A DNA stretch of 64,000 nucleotides from the NCBI RefSeq assembly GCF_049537155.1, contig NZ_JBMVQZ010000010.1:96053-160052 (forward strand), read 5' to 3'. The notes beneath the pieces were generated by a model. The model was not told the origin of the DNA. It ran no database searches and was given only the letters and a program-made list of their open reading frames with translations. Each line of letters starts with the position of its first letter. Position 1 is the stretch's first letter. A program made the translations under genes and the position numbers. This stretch comes from Limisphaera sp049537155. GTDB taxonomy: Bacteria; Verrucomicrobiota; Verrucomicrobiia; Limisphaerales; Limisphaeraceae. Positions 51,496-59,227 of the stretch are shown here, in pieces.

Positions 51496-52968
51496 TTAGT
51501 CAGACGTTTCCCGGGCAGTGTCAGCCCGAACCGCGAATAAGCCCAGTCCTACATGTCGCCCCACCCCCAGGGCCAAAGGGCCAGGGATGGGTTCACGGAA
51601 GCGCACCGCCACGTGCCACCTAGAAAAGCGACGCATGTACTCAGGCACCAAGTAGTGCTGGGGATGAGCGGCACCAGGCCAGAAGGGCGCCTTCCGCAAA
51701 GTAAACGACTCAACCGCCTCGATCGGGATCCCTGCCTGCACAAGCGCCTTGAGGAACAAGCGCTCTGCCTTTTTCTGTTTGCCGTCATCAAAGCCAGGCA
51801 GAACTACCGGCGTCACGGAATGCCAGCACTTCGACTCGCGGACGTACAGCTCCACCACTCGACGCGAACTGGGACGCCACAGGTCGAGCAATACGCCACG
51901 CTCGTTGCCGCGTTCGTCCCGCAGGGTGCCGTTGCGCAGGCGCTGCTGCGCCCACCTTGCGTGGACACCATCTCCACCGAAAGGCTCTGCAACGAGCAGT
52001 CGGCGGATCATGCCGTCTGCATGTTCGTGGCCAATGCTCGGCAACGGTAGGTAGGAAAATCGCGCCGTAATCACGTCTGTTCCGTGCTCGACGTGGCCGG
52101 CAACATAGACCTCGGCCCCGCCGGGAAACGTATGTGCGGCTTCGTCTTCCTTCGCCGATTGACACGCCAGCGACCGAAGCATCGCGGCCACCTTCGCGGC
52201 GTCCTCGGCTCGGAACGCCACTCCTTCGGGAAGCTCGAAGCCTGCATACGGACGTGGGGGCAACGCGTCGGCAGGTAAGTAGACCCTTGTGCCAAACACC
52301 CGAGGCTCTCTCCCCCCTGGCGGAAGCTCCATCAAGAGCCTATGCCGGAACGCCTTGTAGGCACGCTCAAGATCGTCCAGCGAGCCACTCTTGGGCACCC
52401 GAAGCTTCCCTCCGCTGCTGAGCGGCACGTCCCAGGGCCGCCATCGCTGCCCGGGAAGCGCTCGCACTTCGGCTCTGTTCAGAATGCGCGCTTGAGCCAC
52501 CGCTTGATCAATGCCCCACCCCAGCGTCGTCAGGTGGCGTGCCTCGACCTCAAATACTTTTGCGATCGGGCGAGCCTGCTCCCATTCGTCCTCCGCTATG
52601 TCCCAAAGGTAGTGCAACGTCGCCGGCCCGTCGCTCAGGATCCGATGGGGCCGCACGGCCTTCTCCGTGAGGCGTTCATGGCGCTCGAATGCGGTGTCGC
52701 TATCGTTGTTCGGGACGAATAACATGTAACCCGCCGCTAATCGCGCGGGCGGAGCAATGATGATCGGCGGTTTGCGGCGCTCCAGCCAGCGGTAGGCGTT
52801 CGCTTTGGCCTCTGACCATTCAGCGTGGCGGCACCCTGTGCAGGATCCAGCCACCAGCGCCTGGAACAAACGCATCGGGGAGGGAGGCCACTCCGGCGCG
52901 TCTTCATCGCGCTTGCCGTGGAAAAGTGGATCGAGAAGCGTAACAGAAATGCAAAGATACCTGGTCAT
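51496..52968 (-). CDS. csb2: Type I-G (I-U) CRISPR protein Csb2, Cas5-Cas6 fusion
   Basis: 490 residues. The N-terminus RYLCISVTLLDPLFHGKRDE and WPPSPMRLFQALVAGS is the RAMP fold of GSU0054/Csb2, in which Cas5 and Cas6 are fused. The C-terminus YMRRFSRWHVAVRFREPIPG and PLALGVGRHVGLGLF is the glycine-rich Cas6-like loop of this family. It would cap the Cascade 5' end and process pre-crRNA. The ATG overlaps the csb1 stop (ATGA). It is the last gene of the minus-strand module cas3-csb3-csb1-csb2, the Geobacter GSU0051-GSU0054 order. Catalytic histidine not assigned. Downstream lie only gene remnants. Confidence 0.9.
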   Translation of the reverse strand: MTRYLCISVTLLDPLFHGKRDEDAPEWPPSPMRLFQALVAGSCTGCRHAEWSEAKANAYRWLERRKPPIIIAPPARLAAGYMLFVPNNDSDTAFERHERLTEKAVRPHRILSDGPATLHYLWDIAEDEWEQARPIAKVFEVEARHLTTLGWGIDQAVAQARILNRAEVRALPGQRWRPWDVPLSSGGKLRVPKSGSLDDLERAYKAFRHRLLMELPPGGREPRVFGTRVYLPADALPPRPYAGFELPEGVAFRAEDAAKVAAMLRSLACQSAKEDEAAHTFPGGAEVYVAGHVEHGTDVITARFSYLPLPSIGHEHADGMIRRLLVAEPFGGDGVHARWAQQRLRNGTLRDERGNERGVLLDLWRPSSRRVVELYVRESKCWHSVTPVVLPGFDDGKQKKAERLFLKALVQAGIPIEAVESFTLRKAPFWPGAAHPQHYLVPEYMRRFSRWHVAVRFREPIPGPLALGVGRHVGLGLFAVRADTARETSD

Positions 52969-54116
52969 TGGTTTGCATCTGCCTCGCTCAGCTTCGCGCG
53001 ACGGGTCTTCTTGCGCTCCTGCTTCGACCGATCCAGCTCGTCACGGGCCTTTTTCTCGTTGAAGTTGGCCTCCTTCTTGGGTCCCACACCGAACTCCTTC
53101 GCCACGACTTTCGCGTATTCCAAGGCCTGCTTGTGCGCGACTTCAAAGTTCTCTTCGCGGCTGCCGTCGTGCTTCACAAGCGACCATGTCGACGGCCGGT
53201 CGGGGTCCGGCACAAGCTGGCATCCCTCACGGAGGAAGGTCTCCTGCGGCGCGGTGAACGCGACGAGCGACAGCCCAAGGATGTATCGCCGCAGCGGAAG
53301 GGGGTCTGCATCTCTGCCGGCGCGAAGCGCGCGCAACGCAACGAGGTTCAGGGCGGCATCTCGTCTGATCTCCCCCTCGACCAGGATGCCACCATGTGAC
53401 CATGGCGCCGGAGCATGGCTCAAACCCAGTTCCGACATCGCATCCTGCTGCTTCTTCTCTCCCGGCGCATCCAGCAAGCCGATGCCGACGTAGTCGATCG
53501 CTGGGATGTATTGAGCCGAACGGTGTAGCGGCTTCACCTTGAACGCACGGATCACAGAGCGGACGACGCGCGGGAACTTTACCTGTGTCCCGCGGGAATC
53601 CCACACACCGAACACGAGCGAGGTCGGGGCGATCCTGGCCAGCTTGGTGGCGTCGCCGGCTCGAACTTGTTTGAAGGCCTCTTCCAGTTCTTCCCGTAGG
53701 TCGGAGAACCGAACGATGGCATCGGCGGCCCGGTGGCCGGCCTCGAGCAGATTCACCTCCTTGTCTCCCGCCTTGATGATCACTTCCGGCACGAGCTCTT
53801 TGTAGGGCTCGCGCATGAAGATCGGTTCCATCCGATTGGCTTGCGATCCCACACTGTCGATCTGGCAGACGCTGGTGCCGTCCTCAAACCAGTCGATGTT
53901 GTACCCCATGGGACCATTCTGACCCTTGTACACCCCGCGAATCGGCTCGCCCTTGTTGAAACGATTACCAATGTCAGTCTCGGCAAGTGTATAGGTGGGC
54001 GGAAAGATCACTGCGTCTTCGCCCTCCAACGGCACAAGCCATTGCCGCATCACCAGCGCTGCGACATCGCTGTCGTCCTTTAGCCAATTGTCGTACTTCT
54101 TCACCAGCTCACTCAT
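52965..54116 (-). CDS. csb1: Type I-G (I-U) CRISPR protein Csb1, Cas7-family backbone
   Basis: 383 residues from the ATG at 54116, which has a near-perfect AAGGAGG five bases before it; a TTG six codons upstream also opens the frame. Family features of Csb1 (GSU0053): DAVIFPPTYTLAETD, QIDSVGSQANRMEPIFM, RFSDLREELEEAFKQV, TSLVFGVWDSRGTQVKFPRVV and RSAQYIPAIDYVGIGLLD. Csb1 is the Cas7 subunit that lines the crRNA in type I-G Cascade. A lysine/arginine-rich tail (KKARDELDRSKQERKKTRRA) ends it. Its start overlaps the csb3 stop by 8 bases and its stop overlaps csb2. Confidence 0.93.
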   Translation of the reverse strand: MSELVKKYDNWLKDDSDVAALVMRQWLVPLEGEDAVIFPPTYTLAETDIGNRFNKGEPIRGVYKGQNGPMGYNIDWFEDGTSVCQIDSVGSQANRMEPIFMREPYKELVPEVIIKAGDKEVNLLEAGHRAADAIVRFSDLREELEEAFKQVRAGDATKLARIAPTSLVFGVWDSRGTQVKFPRVVRSVIRAFKVKPLHRSAQYIPAIDYVGIGLLDAPGEKKQQDAMSELGLSHAPAPWSHGGILVEGEIRRDAALNLVALRALRAGRDADPLPLRRYILGLSLVAFTAPQETFLREGCQLVPDPDRPSTWSLVKHDGSREENFEVAHKQALEYAKVVAKEFGVGPKKEANFNEKKARDELDRSKQERKKTRRAKLSEADANQ

Positions 54117-54897
54117 AAGAACCTCCTTCGACAATAATTGCCGTATCTAGACCCTTGAAACTTCCGCGGGAGACGAAGTGTGTCCTGAGCCGGCACAGCG
54201 TGACGCCGGGCACGAGGCCGAGCACGGCTGCCCGCGCGACGGGCGCAGTAAGAGGTACCCGCCAAGCCGAGTAGCACACAGATCGCTTTTCCTCGGCGAG
54301 TTCCGGGAAGAACCGCTGAAGGCCAATCGCGCCGAACAACTCCACCGCCGGCCGGGTGGGAAGTTTCTTGAGTCTGCTATGTTCGTTGAAAGAGAATCCC
54401 ACACGCAGCGCATCCCAACCCAGGTCGCTATCGAAGCCGTAGGACCCCTGAACCGGATAGCTAAGGCTCAGTAAGTTCTTGGCCTGACCATTGATGGAGC
54501 CAAGACAACGCCGAAGCGGCTCCCGCCACTTCGTAAACATCTGCTGCGACGTCGCGTTCGCCGCCCAGGTCTTGAATAGGTTCGTTGAGCCGTCGCGTCT
54601 GCGCCACCAGTCGAGTCGAATATGGATAGGATCTCCCAGTTCGATGGGATCGATCTTCGGGTCATCAATTTGAATGGTCTGCGCCTTGCATCCGAGTGCT
54701 GCATCGATCAGGTCATCGATCTTTGCGGGCTCGCCGTCACAACGGGCTAAGAGAAACTGTTCATCCGCGAACCACCCCTCCACTGGGCCTGGCTGCCACA
54801 CACGGTGCGCTACCTCCAAAAGCCCGCAACAGGCAAAGAACTGGCCTGGATTCGTCAAGTCCACACTCACACGTAGGGTGGAGTTCGAATCGTTCAT
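54109..54897 (-). CDS. csb3: Type I-G (I-U) CRISPR protein Csb3
   Basis: 262 residues. LRVSVDLTNPGQFFACCGLLEVAHRV (residues 8-33, in part TNPGQFFACCGLLEVA) is the shared N-terminal motif of the Csb3/GSU0052 and Csx17-like large-subunit group; WWRRRDGSTNLFKTWAANATSQQM and the C-terminal VSRGSFKGLDTAII follow. It occupies the place of a large or adaptor subunit between cas3 and csb1, as in Geobacter. Its exact role is not proven. Start at 54897, whose ATG overlaps the cas3 stop; the open frame reaches 55140 but that is shadow. The second module in this window uses the much larger Csx17 at the same place. Confidence 0.85.
   Translation of the reverse strand: MNDSNSTLRVSVDLTNPGQFFACCGLLEVAHRVWQPGPVEGWFADEQFLLARCDGEPAKIDDLIDAALGCKAQTIQIDDPKIDPIELGDPIHIRLDWWRRRDGSTNLFKTWAANATSQQMFTKWREPLRRCLGSINGQAKNLLSLSYPVQGSYGFDSDLGWDALRVGFSFNEHSRLKKLPTRPAVELFGAIGLQRFFPELAEEKRSVCYSAWRVPLTAPVARAAVLGLVPGVTLCRLRTHFVSRGSFKGLDTAIIVEGGSYE
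54122..54128 (-). promoter_or_regulatory. Strong Shine-Dalgarno of csb1
   Basis: AAGGAGG on the minus strand, 5 bases before the ATG at 54116 and inside the end of csb3. Most other genes in the window have weak or no such site, so the multi-copy backbone subunit appears translationally favoured. Confidence 0.7.
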
Positions 54898-57629
54898 GGC
54901 TTGGCCTCTTCCGGCACGCGCTGGCGCGAACCAGAGATGGGTTCTGCCGATGCTATCGCCTGCTGCGACGCCGTGATGTCCGCGCAGCGCACGAGCGACT
55001 CCAGCCACGCAAGACCCCAGCGGCCGTACTTCTGCTGAAGCTGTCCGAAGCGGCGACCGACCTCGGCGAACGCCCGCTCGTTGTCGGCGGTCGGCCGTGA
55101 GCTGTCGAAGGCCCTGGCCTCGAAGTGGGGTCGCGCCCATCCGTGGTGCGCAGCGATCAGATGCAGGATCAGGTCCCTATCGGGCACCTCCGTGAGTTCC
55201 TCGTCGTTCATCGCATCGAGCAGCGATCCCAACTCGTGCCGATATCCCCCGAGCGCAGGCGGGTGTAGGTAACGAGGAGACTTCGCGAGCGGTGTCGTGC
55301 CCGCGCCGTTTCGTGCGTAGCGCTGCCAGACCGGACGGTCCTTGCCCTTGTCGTGCCAGCGCGCTGCGGCGATTAACGCTTTCCCGACGGGCTCATCGAG
55401 GCCCAACCGACCCACGATGCGCGTCATGTGGTCGACGATCGAATTCGTGTGCTCCTCCAGTGTTTGTCTGGCGCTGGTCGTCTCCGGGTTCTCGAGTGCA
55501 GACAGGGCTGACGAGACGTATAGGACGAGGTCGACAGTCTCGGCTTCCTCACCATTCTCGTCGGGCTGGCGGAGAGGAATCCGCTCCTTTTCCCGAAGTC
55601 CGCTCGGTGGGGCGTCAGTTATCTCGCCTGTGATCAGACGTTCGAACCTCTCGCCTTCCGGGCCAACGCGATGGATCCAGCGTTCGCGCCGACGGTCACC
55701 GGATTCGATCTCGGCCACGTCCAGGTCCGGGCGCGACTTGGAATCCGGGCTGAGCAGGCCGTTCGCATCGAGCCCGCCAGCCTCCACCGGGAGCACCACA
55801 GTGCGGTACTTAAGGTCGTCGCCGCGCACTGTGGACAGACAGGACCACGAGGCGTTGCCCCGTTCGTCGAGCACCACGACCGGCATATCTTTTCTTGGGT
55901 CCTCCTCTCTCAACTTGCCAAGCAGCTTCTTGAGCGCCTTCTCCACGCGGTCGTAGCGGTCGCGGAGCCTCTCGCGGGCTTCGATGCGGCAGGCGCCGAA
56001 CCAAGCACGCAGCGCCTCCGCATTCGTGCCCGCCTCGTGAAGTAGCAAGACCTCCTGTCGCCAGACCAGAAAGGTTTCCGGCGGATCCGCGGTGAGGCCA
56101 TGGAGAAATGGGCCAACCTCGGGCCGGCCGGGCATCTGGTCGATGCTCGTCAGCGACCAGTTGTCGAGCAAGATGTCCGTCAACGGCGGGGCAGGGACGC
56201 GCGGCGAGAACGCCGCCCGGATCTCGTCCGAGCCTGTGTCCTCGAGGAGCCTCCGCAGGTTCTTCGGGCTCACATCCACCCCCTCCCTGCCAGCCCCGTC
56301 CCGCCATTTCCGCAGGAGGCAAAGTGTGGCATCCACGGCCCGATCGAGATCCGAAGCCTTCTCTTTTGGTTCGACAGCGGCCACGACCTCTACCCGCGCC
56401 TCGCGCCCATTGCCACCGCGCCGATTCACGCGACCCAGTCGCTGAATCAAGGCGTCGAGTGTCGTGAGATCGCACACCATGTGGTCAGCGTCCAAGTCGA
56501 TGCCCACTTCGCCTGCCGACGTGCTGACCAAGTACACAGTCTGCTGGACGGTGGCTTTGGAATCGAGAAGTGCGCGAAAAACCGGGTTCTCCTTGACGAG
56601 CTTGTCACGCTCATGCCCGCGCATCGTGCCTGTGAGCAGCGCCACGCGTCTTTCACCATCGGTTCCGAGCTTCTGTGTCAGCTCCGATGCGACCTTCTGA
56701 GCCTCGTCCGGAGTGCGGACATAGACGAGAACCTTGCAGGCTGAGCTGTCGTAAGTGGCTGCGCACTGCACAATTTCCTCAGTGAGTCGATCCCCGGGAA
56801 CCTCGCGCAGGCAAAGCCGCTTAATCGCGGTTATCCGCTCCTGAACGATTGCATCGGCCTCGTCCTCGGCATCCAGCCCAAAGACCTCGCCGTCCCCCTC
56901 TCGTCTTGTCGCGGACAGCTCGATGACGCTAATCGGCCGGCACATGGTCTCCGGTTGGAGGCCGCGCTTGGCCTCGCTCGCTTGCTCCTGCTCCACAGCG
57001 CGGAGCAGATCGCTGAATGCCGGCGTGAGGTGGGCCTCGTCGTGAACGATCAGCGCGTCATACCCGATCAGACCAGCATGATGTACCCGGCCGTAGCGCC
57101 CGTCGCCGTAGCCGCTGAAGAGCAGCTTGCTGCCAATCATATCGATCGTCCCGACGACGATCGCTGGCCGAGTCGGATCGGCCTTCCACTCCTCGTTATC
57201 GGCAAGTTCGCCGCGCAGCGTGCTGACCGCAAGAGGAATACCATCTGAGGCACAGAGGCAGCGCAAGGCCTCCGCTACGGCCTTGAGCGTGCGGGCGTGC
57301 TTCTCCGACTCAACAGTCTCGGGGGCCATGAGGCGTTTCCGAAGTTGTTCGACGGTGGCCGTGACCTGATCTACCACGGTGCGCCGGTTGACAATGTAGA
57401 CAAGGCGCCTCGGCAGGCGCACGTTCCCATTGGCCGCCTGGTGTGCAAGCGCCAGTAGCCAGATGACCACAATCGACGTCTTCCCGAGCCCGGTGGGGAG
57501 GTCGCACCTACTGGGCAGATCCGCCTTGAGGAAGTGTTTTTCGAACAGCCGACGCTGCCATTTCATGGGCGCGAAGCCGGTCAGGCTCTCAAATGCGCGG
57601 TCGAAGTCGGGGATCATTCGATTGTCCAT
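54894..57629 (-). CDS. cas3: Cas3 helicase-HD nuclease of type I-G (I-U), first module
   Basis: 911 residues, helicase first and HD nuclease last, the order of I-G/I-U Cas3. Helicase: Walker A LPTGLGKT at 44-51, IVNRRTVVDQVT, DEAH box at 197-200, STSAGEVGIDLDADH and IQRLGRVNRRG (motif VI). HD domain: WHDKGK at 758-763 (His759-Asp760), YRHELGS with His798, and AAHHGWARP with His828-His829. It unwinds and degrades DNA recruited by Cascade. Start ATG at 57629, after the tail of a broken csb2; stop overlaps csb3. All nucleolytic and ATPase residues I checked are present, so it looks functional. Codon usage is less GC-biased than in the housekeeping region. Confidence 0.94.
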   Translation of the reverse strand: MDNRMIPDFDRAFESLTGFAPMKWQRRLFEKHFLKADLPSRCDLPTGLGKTSIVVIWLLALAHQAANGNVRLPRRLVYIVNRRTVVDQVTATVEQLRKRLMAPETVESEKHARTLKAVAEALRCLCASDGIPLAVSTLRGELADNEEWKADPTRPAIVVGTIDMIGSKLLFSGYGDGRYGRVHHAGLIGYDALIVHDEAHLTPAFSDLLRAVEQEQASEAKRGLQPETMCRPISVIELSATRREGDGEVFGLDAEDEADAIVQERITAIKRLCLREVPGDRLTEEIVQCAATYDSSACKVLVYVRTPDEAQKVASELTQKLGTDGERRVALLTGTMRGHERDKLVKENPVFRALLDSKATVQQTVYLVSTSAGEVGIDLDADHMVCDLTTLDALIQRLGRVNRRGGNGREARVEVVAAVEPKEKASDLDRAVDATLCLLRKWRDGAGREGVDVSPKNLRRLLEDTGSDEIRAAFSPRVPAPPLTDILLDNWSLTSIDQMPGRPEVGPFLHGLTADPPETFLVWRQEVLLLHEAGTNAEALRAWFGACRIEARERLRDRYDRVEKALKKLLGKLREEDPRKDMPVVVLDERGNASWSCLSTVRGDDLKYRTVVLPVEAGGLDANGLLSPDSKSRPDLDVAEIESGDRRRERWIHRVGPEGERFERLITGEITDAPPSGLREKERIPLRQPDENGEEAETVDLVLYVSSALSALENPETTSARQTLEEHTNSIVDHMTRIVGRLGLDEPVGKALIAAARWHDKGKDRPVWQRYARNGAGTTPLAKSPRYLHPPALGGYRHELGSLLDAMNDEELTEVPDRDLILHLIAAHHGWARPHFEARAFDSSRPTADNERAFAEVGRRFGQLQQKYGRWGLAWLESLVRCADITASQQAIASAEPISGSRQRVPEEAKP

Positions 57630-57870
57630 GGCCTCGCTATCCCATACCCCCGATACCCACCCGCCCGAGCAACACCGGCCCGCGCACGGGTTCACCAAAC
57701 ACGAGGATCGCGTGCGCGTGCCGCCGCTCACTCCCATCCTGGCGCATAAGCCGCAGGAACTCAAAGGCAGGCGGCACGCCGAAATGTGTTGAGGCCGCTA
57801 TGGTCTTCATCGAAAAGCCACCAGCTTCCACATGCTCGCCCTGGAAGCGTTCGGCTCGCGGATCCTCCAA
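57614..57870 (-). pseudogene. 3' end of a second csb2 (cas5-cas6) gene with a one-base deletion
   Basis: The minus-strand frame from 57870 gives GVPPAFEFLRLMRQDGSERR, HAHAILVFGEPVRGPVLLG, then falls out of phase and stops at 57637. Restoring one G near 57663 gives LLGAGGYRGYGIARPWTIE and a stop at 57614, the classic Csb2 end (PVxGPLLLGAGRYRGYGLxRP). Only about 80 of some 490 residues remain. It lies directly upstream of cas3 and overlaps its start, so it represents an older csb2 copy that once preceded this module. Confidence 0.7.
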
Positions 57871-58528
57871 GCCGGAGAAGGAAACACAAGAACATCGCCA
57901 CTGGCCACGGGTGGCTGGGCCCGGTCGCTACTGCAACAGCCGAGGATCAGGCCGGGGTTCATCGCATCGTGCGGTCTGCGATTCTCACATCGAGCCTATT
58001 CGAACCTGGCCCGCTTTTAGCGTAACACGGCCAGTCAGTCAACACTTATTGTAGAATTATACTCCTGCGGTCATGGCCATTTCATCTGCGCGGGCCACAG
58101 GTGACCGAGAGTGCCGTATACTCCGATCAAAGAACCCCCGCTGAATCCCGGGGCGGCGGACAGCCTTTTTCCCCACGCCGCACTGCTGCAGTGCCAGGCG
58201 TATTCCACCGACCGCCGGATCACTCTGCCCCGCCGCAGGTGCTGCTGGTCCCGCCGTACCAACATCAACAACCAGTAGCCGCACAAACCAATCTCCTCCG
58301 GCCTGGCCACCACCGTCTGGATCCGCCACCGCACCAGCCGGCCGTGTTGCTTGATCCAGCCGGCGTCATACTCCGGGGGAAAAACTGCCGCGGCAGGCGC
58401 ACTTGCGCCCGCTCCACATTCCGCCATGGCTGGCTTCGAGCCCTTGAAGGGGTACGGCCCTCAGCTCTGCGTCACGAATGCGCCGGACTCACGCTGGATA
58501 GACATGGCGTCGCTGGCGATCAGCGCTT
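57871..58528. other. Spacer between csb2 remnant and DUF4338 remnant; no intact gene
   Basis: About 660 bases that include an AT-rich patch around 58045-58070. Minus-strand frames at 58071-58427 and 58057-58329 are open but I cannot relate them to any family. No direct repeats with CRISPR periodicity occur. Confidence 0.4.
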
Positions 58529-58924
58529 CTACCGGCGCGCCTGCCCGTCCCGGCTGAGCCGCTTCAGACACAGCCCCGGTACCCGCGAGGCCAGGTTGGG
58601 ATGGCGACCCCGATCCAGCAGGACCAAAAAGCGGCTGTTGTTGACCACAAAATGCAGCCGCCGGACCCGTTGGCGCGCAGTCCGGCCGATCTTCCGATCC
58701 CCGGCTTTGACGCGCGGGGCCGCCCCGCTGAAGCTCAGCAGGGCCACCCACTGGCCATCGAGCTCGGCCACGTAGCGGAGACTGCGCCCGCCCGGGCGGC
58801 GGTAGTGGAGGTAGTGATGTTTTTCAAGCAGCTGGTCGAAGCTGGGACGTTCGCTCTCTTCGATCAACCGCACGCGCACCCGACGCAGCCAGGCCTGTTC
58901 GGAGTGTGCCGAGGTTCGGTCCAT
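58529..58924 (-). pseudogene. Truncated DUF4338 (DruA-like) gene
   Basis: 131 codons. SLRYVAELDGQWVALLSFSG, RVRRLHFVVNNSRFLVLLDR and RHPNLASRVPGLCLKRLSRD match the core of DUF4338 proteins (LVAELDGQWLALLGWxAAA ... RLxFVANNxRFLIL ... PNLASRVLALNLRRLSxDW). Intact members have about 280-400 residues with an N-terminal helical region and a C-terminal ETFVDP segment; both are missing, the frame ending right after LSRD. DUF4338 includes DruA of the Druantia defence system but also many transposon-linked proteins. Here it is an inactive fragment between two CRISPR-Cas modules. Confidence 0.7.
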
Positions 58925-59227
58925 GCCCCAGTGGTGCCAGCAGGGGGCCGGCAGGGCTGGCTCTTTTTACAACCTCTTCACCCACCGTGAGCCACCTCCG
59001 CCTCTCGCGGGAAACGGCCCTTGGCTGAAAACAACCACGTCCGGAGGTGTGCGAGCCCAGCCTGGCAGACACACGCTTTCCCTTCGCACCTCCGAGCCAG
59101 CGACCTCTGGCGGTCTGAGGTATCGTCTGGGCGCTGCAGCTTGCAGGGATCGCGCACCAGATGGCGCGAGAATATCGCCGGAGCTACGGTGTGAGACCTC
59201 CTCCTTTCATACACAACGGAGTGCCTC
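58925..59227. other. Upstream region of the second cas3, no gene seen
   Basis: About 300 bases. It must contain the promoter of the cas3-csx17 operon; GGAG at about 59216 lies 7-8 bases before the ATG. No CRISPR repeat or leader recognised. Confidence 0.4.

Noticed and set aside
58071..58427. A 118-codon minus-strand frame between the csb2 and DUF4338 remnants
   Set aside because: Considered as a continuation of the DUF4338 gene, but no frame correction produced the expected C-terminal motifs.
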